Shown here piece after piece: positions 1 to 4,487 of a stretch of 5,794 nt of DNA (positions within the stretch are counted from its first letter, which is position 1; each line of letters opens with the position of its first letter). A program made the position numbers and the translations under genes. Where the stretch lies: positions 1-5,794 of the forward strand of contig FR898490.1 of the NCBI GenBank assembly GCA_000437515.1. Direction: 5' to 3'. The notes under the pieces are model-generated. The model made no database searches. It was not told where the DNA came from and was given only the letters and a program-made list of their open reading frames with translations. The stretch is from Acidiphilium sp. CAG:727. Lineage in GTDB: Bacteria; Bacillota; Clostridia; Christensenellales; Borkfalkiaceae.

Positions 1-50
1 CTTGATTAGTTCAAATCTCTAATGGCTAGCGTAATAAAAATAAATAATTT

Positions 51-78
51 TCTGAAATATCAAGAAAGATATTTCACA
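51..78. repeat. Palindrome with 6-bp spacer upstream of integrase
   Basis: TGAAATATC (53-61) and GATATTTCA (68-76) are perfect 9-bp inverted arms separated by AAGAAA. Extending each arm to 11 bp (51-61 and 68-78) keeps 10 of 11 matches. Two roughly 11-bp inverted arms around a 6-bp spacer is the layout of a tyrosine-recombinase core site (dif/attP-like), but it is also the layout of a repressor operator or a simple AT-rich hairpin. It lies about 75 bp upstream of a tyrosine recombinase gene. It does not match the dif sequences I know. The palindrome is certain; the role is not. Confidence 0.5.
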
Positions 79-93
79 TATAAAAACACTCCT

Positions 94-125
94 TTGTAGA
101 AATTTGCGGGCGAATAGTGTATACT
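94..125 (+). promoter_or_regulatory. Possible integrase promoter (weak)
   Basis: TATACT at 120-125 is a good -10 hexamer (5 of 6), about 25 bp before the start codon. No convincing -35 lies at 16-18 bp; TTGTAG at 94-99 would need a 20-bp spacer. It is weak or activator-dependent, or transcription starts elsewhere. Confidence 0.35.
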
Positions 126-138
126 AGTCCCAAAAAAT

Positions 139-143
139 AGGAG
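139..143 (+). promoter_or_regulatory. Integrase ribosome binding site inside an inverted-repeat arm
   Basis: AGGAG sits 6 nt before the ATG at 150, which fixes that start. It forms part of the right arm of the 83-93/139-149 inverted repeat, so a transcript containing both arms could fold to occlude it. Confidence 0.75.
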
Positions 144-149
144 TGTTTT

Positions 150-1067
150 ATGTTATATAAAGATTTTTTAACTTTTTGGCTCGAAAATTACGTAAAACCC
201 GACACCAAATTCCGAACCTATCTGCGATATAGTCAGATAGTGCGCATTTACGTTGCCGAAAAAGTCGGAGAATACGACTTGTCGGAACTGACGCCTATAA
301 TTTTGCAGACCTTTATAGCGGACATGCTGACGAACGGAAATGGCAGATGGGGTGCGGATGGGCTTGCGCCGAATACGGTCAATTCGATTGTTTCGGTCTT
401 GAAAAATTCGCTGAAGACAGCGTGTATGCTCGGTTGTACGGACAGGCAACTCGGAGATAAAATAAAACGCCCGAAAGTGCGTGAGCGAAAAATAGAATGT
501 TTTAGCATAAGGGAACAGAGAAAAATAGAAAACGCGGTTTTGACCAGCAGAAAACATAAATATTTCGGAGTTTTGTTGTGCCTTTATACGGGGCTTCGCA
601 TAGGAGAAGTCGTTGCTCTCAAATGGAATGATATTGACCTTAAAAAAGGAATGTTATCGGTCAATAAAACTTGTTACGATACGCCGGAGGGGCTTGTTTT
701 CGACGATCCGAAAACCGTACATTCAAGACGAATAATACCGCTTCCCAGACAAATTATGCCTATTTTGCGTGAAAAAAGGAAGACGAGTAAATCCGACTTC
801 GTCGTATCGGAAAAAGGCAAGCCCGTTTCGGTACGCTCCTTTCAACGAAGTTTCGAACTGCTTCTCAAAAGACATCGCATAGAGCACCGCGGTTTTCACT
901 CTTTAAGGCATACTTTCGCAACCCGCGCTCTGGAAAGCGGAATGGACGTAAAAACGCTGTCCGAAATTTTAGGGCATAAAAATCCGTCTATTACGTTAAG
1001 CCGTTACGCGCATTCGTTTATGGAACATAAATCCGCCATGATGAACCGCCTCGGAAAGTTACTGTAA
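150..1067 (+). CDS. Tyrosine recombinase / phage-type integrase
   Basis: Complete 305-residue site-specific recombinase, which cuts and rejoins DNA through a phosphotyrosine intermediate. The N-terminal part (about 1-105) is a SAM-like core-binding domain (FLTFWLENYV near the start). The catalytic domain (about 115-305) carries the whole active-site set: R150 in TGLRIGE, K188 in DDPKTVHSRR, H250 and R253 in HSLRHTFATR, H276 in LGHKN and nucleophile Y286 in LSRYAH. The length is shorter than lambda or Tn916 integrases (about 360-405 residues) and near XerC/D (about 300), so a separate arm-binding domain seems absent. No excisionase, relaxase or phage gene is visible, so it may be a lone invertase, a remnant, or one end of an element extending left of the window. 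The start is set by AGGAG 6 nt upstream. It is not clearly XerC/XerD, and its target site is unknown. Confidence 0.93.
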   Translation: MLYKDFLTFWLENYVKPDTKFRTYLRYSQIVRIYVAEKVGEYDLSELTPIILQTFIADMLTNGNGRWGADGLAPNTVNSIVSVLKNSLKTACMLGCTDRQLGDKIKRPKVRERKIECFSIREQRKIENAVLTSRKHKYFGVLLCLYTGLRIGEVVALKWNDIDLKKGMLSVNKTCYDTPEGLVFDDPKTVHSRRIIPLPRQIMPILREKRKTSKSDFVVSEKGKPVSVRSFQRSFELLLKRHRIEHRGFHSLRHTFATRALESGMDVKTLSEILGHKNPSITLSRYAHSFMEHKSAMMNRLGKLL

Positions 1068-1116
1068 ACTTTATCGGTACGTATTTCCGATGATAGGACT
1101 ATGGGCAAAATATACG

Positions 1117-1240
1117 GTCATGTTGAGCGTAAGCGAAACATCTCCCGGAAGGGTAGTTTCCCGCGGAGTGTATATTACGGTAAAATCAAGTCCGACGGTT
1201 TTGCCCTTCCGGGCGATCCTTCGGTAACCCTCAGGATGAC
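1117..1240. repeat. Degenerate interspersed palindromic repeat, 124 bp
   Basis: The left end (1117-1142, beginning GTCATGTTGAGCG) and the right end (1215-1240, ending CCTCAGGATGAC) are inverted copies with about 19 of 26 matches. An inner perfect pair, CCCGGAAGGG (1144-1153) and CCCTTCCGGG (1204-1213), continues the palindrome. From memory the ends resemble the widespread GTCATTCTGAGCG-type repeat found between genes in many Clostridia and Bacteroidetes. It encodes no transposase and is probably a MITE-like or REP-like non-coding element. Open frames on both strands here are translations of the repeat. Confidence 0.65.
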
Positions 1241-1250
1241 AGATGCACGT

Positions 1251-1312
1251 GTCATTATGAACACAGTGAAGTCCCTCGGGAGGTCGCCCCCTCTCCCGCT
1301 TCAACGGGAGAG
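1251..1312. repeat. Second partial repeat arm plus hairpin
   Basis: GTCATTATGAACACAGTGAA begins at 1251 and resembles another left arm of the element ending at 1240, suggesting tandem or nested insertion. Downstream, CTCTCCCG (1291-1298) and CGGGAGAG (1305-1312) form a perfect 8-bp stem with a 6-nt loop. No T tract follows it, so it is not an obvious terminator. With the preceding repeat this accounts for most of the gene-free stretch 1068-1344; I see no gene or promoter there. Confidence 0.45.
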
Positions 1313-1344
1313 CATACTCCCGGCAATGTAGATCCGGTCCGTAT

Positions 1345-1391
1345 AAAAAATATACTCGCAAAACTTTATGCTTTCAAAAGTTTTGCGAGTA
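1345..1391 (-). terminator. Intrinsic terminator of the oadB-oadG unit
   Basis: A perfect 15-bp stem (1353-1367 with 1377-1391; arm TACTCGCAAAACTTT) and a 9-nt loop are followed, on the - strand, by a tract of six T (1350-1345). It starts 10 nt beyond the oadG stop codon. No T tract follows on the + strand, so it acts on the leftward unit. Confidence 0.9.
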
Positions 1392-1400
1392 CGACGTTCG

Positions 1401-1604
1401 TTATTTTCGTTTGTCTTCGTCGGGGAAGTCTGCCGGCGGTTTGCGGTCTTTCGAAGCGGAGATTTTCTTCGAAACGTATTGCATAAGGTAAGTAATCGAC
1501 ATTATTACGCCGACAACCGCGAGCATCGCGACGAGCCCTTGCCAGAGTATGGTTAAAGATTTTTGCAAAGCGGATTGATCTATTTCCAAAAGTAAAGATA
1601 ACAT
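1401..1604 (-). CDS. oadG: OadG-like gamma subunit of a Na+-translocating decarboxylase
   Basis: Small 67-residue membrane protein, probably the gamma (OadG/MmdD-type) subunit that anchors and helps assemble the carboxyltransferase alpha subunit onto the membrane beta subunit. It has a short N-terminal stretch, one hydrophobic helix at about 18-42 (LWQGLVAMLAVVGVIMSITY) and a strongly charged cytoplasmic tail (KDRKPPADFPDEDKRK). The GL-x-AMLAVVGV-type pattern, the size and the single-helix topology fit the family, whose members diverge strongly in sequence. The call leans on its position 15 nt after the beta-subunit gene on the same strand. AGGAGG (1615-1620) overlaps the first base-pair of the upstream stop codon, so translation is probably coupled. 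The His-rich metal-binding tail reported for enterobacterial OadG is not seen. Substrate (oxaloacetate, methylmalonyl-CoA, malonate or glutaconyl-CoA) cannot be told from this subunit. Confidence 0.75.
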   Translation of the reverse strand: MLSLLLEIDQSALQKSLTILWQGLVAMLAVVGVIMSITYLMQYVSKKISASKDRKPPADFPDEDKRK

Positions 1605-1614
1605 AAGTCTTTTG

Positions 1615-1620
1615 CCTCCT
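1615..1620 (-). promoter_or_regulatory. oadG ribosome binding site overlapping the oadB stop
   Basis: A full AGGAGG on the - strand ends 10 nt before the oadG ATG and touches the last base of the oadB stop codon (1620-1622), consistent with translational coupling. Confidence 0.85.
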
Positions 1621-2816
1621 TAAAGTACGAATCCGATAATAAGTCCGCCGACTATCGCAGAAGCGATTTGCCCTGAAACGTTTGCGCCGACGGCGTGCAT
1701 CAAAAGGTAATTCGTCGGGTCTTCTTTAATTCCTATTTTATGCACGACTCTCGCCGACATCGGGAATGCCGAAATACCTGCCGCACCGACCATCGGATTG
1801 ATTTTGTTTTTCGAGAACAGGTTCATTACCTTGGCGCACATAACGCCGCCTACGGTGTCGAATACGAACGCGAATAAACCGAGCGCCATAATCGTAAGCG
1901 TTTCGACTTGCAGGAATTTTTCCGCCTGCATCTGGAACGCTATCGTAATACCGAGCAGCAGAGTTATAAGATTGCACAGCGTGTTTTTCGCCGTGTCGGC
2001 AAGGCTCGAAAGCACTCCGCACTCGTTAAGCAGGTTGCCGAACATCAAAAATCCGACGAGCGCGAGGCTTTTCGGGGCGATAAGTCCCGCGACCATGGTT
2101 ATAACTATCGGAAAGAGAATTTTGACGATTTTGCTGACCTTTTTGCCCTTGTATTCCATGCGGATAAGTCGTTCTTTTTTGCTCGTAATGCACTTGATTA
2201 CGGCAGGTTGTATAATCGGAACGAGCGCCATGTACGAGTACGCTACGACTACTATCGCTCCGAGATAACCGCTGCCGAGCGTTTTTGCGACGAGTATAGA
2301 AGTCGGACCGTCTGCCGCGCCGATTATACCGACCGAAGCGGCGTCGGATATATTGAATCCGCAAAGAACGGCGAGTATAATCGTCAGAAAGATTCCGAGT
2401 TGAGCGAACGCTCCCAGAATCATAAGTTTCGGGTTGACGATTAACGGCTCGAAGTCTATCATCGCGCCTATACCTATAAATAACAGGATAGGCAGGGCTT
2501 CGGAGGCTTCTATTCCGATTTCGTAGAGCCACTCTATTATACCGACTTCCGTGTTTTCGACGACTTTTCCGCCGCACGCCGTGCAAGTTTCTACAAGTTG
2601 CTTAAACGTCTGTTTGCAACTTTCGCATACGTACGACGTATTCGTAAGCGTGTTCGAAAACGGAATGTTGACGAGTATCGCGCCGAAGCCGATCGGAAGC
2701 AGAAGGGCGGGTTCCATTTCTTTCTTGATTGCAAGAAAGATTAAAATTCCGCCGATGAGCCACATTACCGCGTGTTGCCAGGTAACGTTGGAAAGGGTTT
2801 CTATAAGGAATTCCAT
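1620..2816 (-). CDS. oadB: Na+-translocating decarboxylase beta subunit with Cys4 insertion
   Basis: Integral membrane beta subunit (OadB/MmdB/GcdB family), which couples decarboxylation of a carboxybiotin intermediate to Na+ export. The 398-residue protein has about ten hydrophobic segments and the family signatures: PIGFGAILVN near 41-50, IGIGAMIDFEPL near 114-125, GIIGAADGPTSI near 163-174 with the conserved acid D169, FDTVGG near 319-324, and DPTNYLLMHAVGANVSGQIA near 366-385. The start at 2816 follows AAGGAG with a 6-nt gap; an in-frame ATG at 2858 would add 14 residues but lacks a ribosome site and lies in a hairpin. Oddity: residues 64-81 hold C-x2-C-x10-C-x2-C (CESC and CTAC), a zinc-ribbon-like insert between the second and third hydrophobic segments. 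No alpha subunit or biotin carrier is nearby, so the symbol marks the family, not a proven oxaloacetate specificity. Confidence 0.92.
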   Translation of the reverse strand: MEFLIETLSNVTWQHAVMWLIGGILIFLAIKKEMEPALLLPIGFGAILVNIPFSNTLTNTSYVCESCKQTFKQLVETCTACGGKVVENTEVGIIEWLYEIGIEASEALPILLFIGIGAMIDFEPLIVNPKLMILGAFAQLGIFLTIILAVLCGFNISDAASVGIIGAADGPTSILVAKTLGSGYLGAIVVVAYSYMALVPIIQPAVIKCITSKKERLIRMEYKGKKVSKIVKILFPIVITMVAGLIAPKSLALVGFLMFGNLLNECGVLSSLADTAKNTLCNLITLLLGITIAFQMQAEKFLQVETLTIMALGLFAFVFDTVGGVMCAKVMNLFSKNKINPMVGAAGISAFPMSARVVHKIGIKEDPTNYLLMHAVGANVSGQIASAIVGGLIIGFVL

Positions 2817-2822
2817 AATAAT

Positions 2823-2828
2823 CTCCTT
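2823..2828 (-). promoter_or_regulatory. oadB ribosome binding site (decides the start)
   Basis: AAGGAG on the - strand lies 6 nt before the ATG at 2816. It excludes the upstream in-frame ATG at 2858 as the main start. Confidence 0.85.
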
Positions 2829-2848
2829 AAAATTATTGCCGATCTTTA

Positions 2849-2872
2849 TTAGCCACAATCATCTGTGGCTAA
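2849..2872 (-). other. Short perfect hairpin between leader terminator and oadB
   Basis: TTAGCCACA (2849-2857) and TGTGGCTAA (2864-2872) form a perfect 9-bp stem with a 6-nt loop. On the - strand it follows directly on the U tract of the leader terminator, about 20 nt before the ribosome site. It may stabilise read-through mRNA or tune translation; no role can be shown. Confidence 0.5.
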
Positions 2873-2924
2873 AAATAAAAGCCGTGGGCAAAAACGCGTC
2901 ATTGCTACACGTTTTTGCCCACGG
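2871..2924 (-). terminator. Intrinsic terminator inside the oadB leader
   Basis: A perfect 15-bp stem (2882-2896 with 2910-2924; arm CCGTGGGCAAAAACG on the - strand) with a 13-nt loop is followed on the - strand by CTTTTATTTTT. It stands about 135 nt downstream of the predicted transcription start and 55 nt before the oadB start codon, within the 5' leader rather than after a gene. It should therefore act as an attenuator: transcription into oadB requires read-through or an alternative fold. Confidence 0.9.
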
Positions 2925-3060
2925 GTCTATCGTTTTGTGGTAAAACCCGGGCTTCTATCGTTTGATGGTAAACCGAGGCTTGCCGTTTACTCGTTCGGCC
3001 CGCCCGTGTTAGCGATGTACCCGCAGAAAAAAATTCTGCCGATTACTCCCCATGAAAACG
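2925..3060 (-). promoter_or_regulatory. Candidate riboswitch aptamer/expression platform before oadB
   Basis: On the - strand RNA, CGUUUUCAUGG (3060-3050) can pair with CCAUCAAACG (2968-2959) as AUGG/CCAU plus CGUUU/AAACG around a small internal loop, closing a roughly 100-nt domain. Inside lie GGGGAGUA, a GCAGAA/UUCUGC hairpin, then GUACAUCGCUAACACGGGC and GGCAAGCC. GGGGAGUA directly after the closing helix recalls the Mn2+-sensing yybP-ykoY riboswitch, and the later segments are loosely similar to its second conserved loop, but I cannot confirm the full consensus. The Na+-sensing DUF1646 class is an alternative that suits the gene's function. The terminator at 2871-2924 would be the output. 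Leader regulation is likely; the ligand is unknown. Confidence 0.6.
2926..2980. repeat. Near-tandem duplication in the oadB leader
   Basis: Copies at 2926-2953 and 2954-2980 both start TCTATCGTTT and share about 24 of 28 positions. Each copy carries, on the - strand, a version of the 3' strand of the closing helix (CCAUCAAACG and CCACAAAACG). They abut without a spacer, so this is not a CRISPR array. Confidence 0.75.
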
Positions 3061-3065
3061 TTATT

Positions 3066-3094
3066 ATTTTAGCAAAGGTTAAAGTTTATGTCAA
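3066..3094 (-). promoter_or_regulatory. Promoter of the oadB-oadG unit
   Basis: On the - strand, TTGACA (3094-3089), a 17-nt spacer and TAAAAT (3071-3066). The -35 is perfect and the -10 is 5 of 6. The start point would fall at about 3060, exactly at the 5' strand of the leader's closing helix. Confidence 0.88.
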
Positions 3095-3128
3095 GCGAAA
3101 GAACGCATATTTTCCGCGTACAAAAAAA

Positions 3129-3150
3129 CAATATTTCAGAATAAATATTG
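3129..3150. promoter_or_regulatory. Inverted repeat overlapping the fucosidase -35 (possible operator)
   Basis: CAATATT (3129-3135) and AATATTG (3144-3150) are perfect 7-bp inverted arms with an 8-bp gap. The right arm covers the first half of the -35 hexamer of the rightward promoter, a typical place for a repressor site. AT-richness makes a chance occurrence possible. Confidence 0.4.
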
Positions 3151-3176
3151 ACAAGTTTTTTGCGTTGTGATATGAT
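3148..3176 (+). promoter_or_regulatory. Promoter of the fucosidase gene
   Basis: TTGACA (3148-3153), a 17-nt spacer and TATGAT (3171-3176), with TGA immediately before the -10 giving an extended -10. It diverges from the oadB promoter; the two -35 elements are about 54 bp apart. The start point would be near 3183, leaving a leader of about 46 nt. Confidence 0.88.
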
Positions 3177-3192
3177 ATAAAAGGAAAATAAG

Positions 3193-3224
3193 TCGCGGAC
3201 GATAAAAACGCGATTTACGCGAGG
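3193..3224 (+). other. Fucosidase leader: alternative small stems near the ribosome site
   Basis: TCGCG (3193-3197) can pair with CGCGA at 3209-3213 or with CGCGA at 3218-3222; the second choice covers part of the ribosome site GAGG (3221-3224), which is only 4 nt from the ATG. The stems are short and may not matter. Confidence 0.3.
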
Positions 3225-3228
3225 TTTT

Positions 3229-4428
3229 ATGCAGGATTTCGGTTACATAGAAAGGTTTTCTCATCTCGGTTTCGGTATGTTCGTACATTTCGGACTTTAT
3301 AGCGTTTTAGGCAAAGGCGAGTGGTATCTTACGAGCAACCCGAATGCGGATATAAACAAATATAACGCCCTTATAAATAAGTTCAAGATAAAGAAGAAAT
3401 GGGCGAAAGATCTTGTCGCCACGGCGAAAAACGCGGGTTGTAAATATATTACCCTTACCACCCGTCATCACGACGGATTTTCGCTTTACGATACCAAAGG
3501 GCTGAACGATTTCGACGCCCCTCATTCTGCCGCGGGCAGAGATCTGATTAAAGAGTTTGCCGACGAGTGTCATAAGGCGGGTATAGTTCCGTTTTTCTAC
3601 CACACTCTGCTCGACTGGCATAACCCCGATTATAAAAACGACTTTCCGAAGTATATCGACTATCTCGATAAAAGCATAGAAATTCTTTGTACGTCTTACG
3701 GTCAAGTGGGCGGCTTCTGGTTTGACGGCATGTGGGATAAGCCGGACGCCGACTGGCAGGAAGACCGTATTTACGGCACTATAAGAAAATATCAACCCGA
3801 AGCGATGATTATCAACAATACGGGTTTGTCGGCTTGCGGAAAGACGGGGCACAGAGAGATAGACAGCGTTACTTTCGAACGCGGAAAACCCGCATACGTT
3901 GATAAGAGCGAAAAACCTATCGCCGGCGAGATGTGTCAGGTACTCAACGACCATTGGGGTTACGCGAAAGAAGATTGCAATTATAAATCGGTAAAAGAAC
4001 TTATAGAAAACCTCGTGGATTGCAGAAAGTTCGGCTGTAACTTTTTGCTCAACACGGGCTTGAAGGGCAACGGCGACGTTAATTGTATGGACTATTGCCT
4101 GCTTGACGAAGTCGGTAAATGGGTAAAAGTAAATAAAGAATTTATCTATGACGTAAAGCCTTGCGACCTGACTGCGGAAAATGCCGACGTCGTAACCGAC
4201 GGAAAGTATTATTACGCAATTATAAAAGACGTGCCTATGTCCGCCGACGTGAACGTCGCTTTGGGCGGAAACGTAAAAACGGTCAAAGTAAACGGCGTAA
4301 TCGATAAAGCGGTATGGCTTGACAACGGTAAACGCATTAAGATCAAAAAAGGCGATACCTTTGCGGCGGAACCCTTTGTTTACGGCAGAAGTTATTCCGT
4401 AAGAGTGGCGAAATTCACGCTTAAATAA
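3229..4428 (+). CDS. Intracellular GH29 alpha-L-fucosidase
   Basis: Glycoside hydrolase family 29 enzyme of 399 residues, which removes terminal alpha-L-fucose from glycans by a retaining mechanism. The catalytic barrel fills about residues 5-305. Family motifs are GMFVHFGLYS (16-25, substrate-contacting H20), EWY (31-33), LTTRHHDGFSLYDT (76-89, H80 and H81), GGFWFDGMWD (161-170, with D166 in the nucleophile position), IINNTG near 195 and NFLLNTGLKGNG near 271-282. E234 in GEMCQVLNDHWGY is a candidate acid/base, tentative because this residue varies in the family. A short beta-sandwich-like tail (about 310-399) completes it. There is no signal peptide or membrane segment, so it acts in the cytoplasm on imported small fucosides. 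The ATG has GAGG 4 nt upstream. It lies 59 nt before the isomerase gene on the same strand, with fucI beyond, supporting fucose use. Exact linkage preference is unknown. Confidence 0.9.
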   Translation: MQDFGYIERFSHLGFGMFVHFGLYSVLGKGEWYLTSNPNADINKYNALINKFKIKKKWAKDLVATAKNAGCKYITLTTRHHDGFSLYDTKGLNDFDAPHSAAGRDLIKEFADECHKAGIVPFFYHTLLDWHNPDYKNDFPKYIDYLDKSIEILCTSYGQVGGFWFDGMWDKPDADWQEDRIYGTIRKYQPEAMIINNTGLSACGKTGHREIDSVTFERGKPAYVDKSEKPIAGEMCQVLNDHWGYAKEDCNYKSVKELIENLVDCRKFGCNFLLNTGLKGNGDVNCMDYCLLDEVGKWVKVNKEFIYDVKPCDLTAENADVVTDGKYYYAIIKDVPMSADVNVALGGNVKTVKVNGVIDKAVWLDNGKRIKIKKGDTFAAEPFVYGRSYSVRVAKFTLK

Positions 4429-4434
4429 AGATTA

Positions 4435-4455
4435 TCCCGGAAGGGTGGTTTACCG
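4435..4455 (+). repeat. Fragment of the interspersed repeat between fucosidase and manA
   Basis: This 21-nt stretch, starting TCCCGGAAGGGT, matches 1143-1163 (inner arm of the palindromic element after the integrase) at 19 of 21 positions. The remainder of the element is not visible here. No T tract follows, so it is not an obvious terminator and the flanking genes can be co-transcribed. Confidence 0.55.
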
Positions 4456-4487
4456 AAGAATCAAATAAAAAAACCGGACGAAAAATC

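Larger units (their letters stand above)
83..149. repeat. 11-bp perfect inverted repeat flanking the integrase promoter region
   Basis: AAAACACTCCT (83-93) is the exact reverse complement of AGGAGTGTTTT (139-149), with a 45-bp interval. The right arm contains the ribosome binding site AGGAG and ends directly before the ATG at 150. The interval holds the only -10-like hexamer I see before the recombinase gene. The repeat could be an operator pair, an RNA helix that hides the ribosome binding site if transcription starts upstream of 83, or the ends of a small invertible promoter segment. Confidence 0.7.

Noticed and set aside
1..31. tRNA 3'-end-like sequence with TTCAAAT, as an integrase target
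   Set aside because: Only two of five T-stem pairs form and no acceptor stem is visible at the window edge, so it cannot be supported as a tRNA or tRNA remnant.
1073..1091. Terminator after the integrase gene
   Set aside because: ATCGG/CCGAT is only 5 bp and no T tract follows. I see no convincing terminator for the integrase.
1071..1361. Open frames of 96 codons (- strand) and 76 codons (+ strand, 1101-1331)
   Set aside because: They run through the palindromic repeat, lack ribosome sites and give peptides typical of that repeat translated by chance.
1695..2586. Several long open frames on both strands inside oadB
   Set aside because: They are arginine/tyrosine-rich shadow translations of a strongly supported membrane protein gene.
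2817..2858. Fourteen-residue N-terminal extension of OadB from an ATG at 2858
   Set aside because: No ribosome site is near that ATG, it lies within a hairpin, and AAGGAG 6 nt before 2816 fits the family N-terminus.
2926..2980. CRISPR-like direct repeats
   Set aside because: There are only two imperfect copies with no spacer between them, inside a structured mRNA leader.
2551..3170. Rightward open frames across the oadB start and leader (2551-2943 and 2865-3170)
   Set aside because: They overlap oadB in antisense or run through the terminator and both divergent promoters. There is no ribosome site and no recognisable protein.
3307..3954. 215-codon antisense frame within the fucosidase gene
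   Set aside because: It is a shadow of the GH29 gene with no ribosome site or domain.
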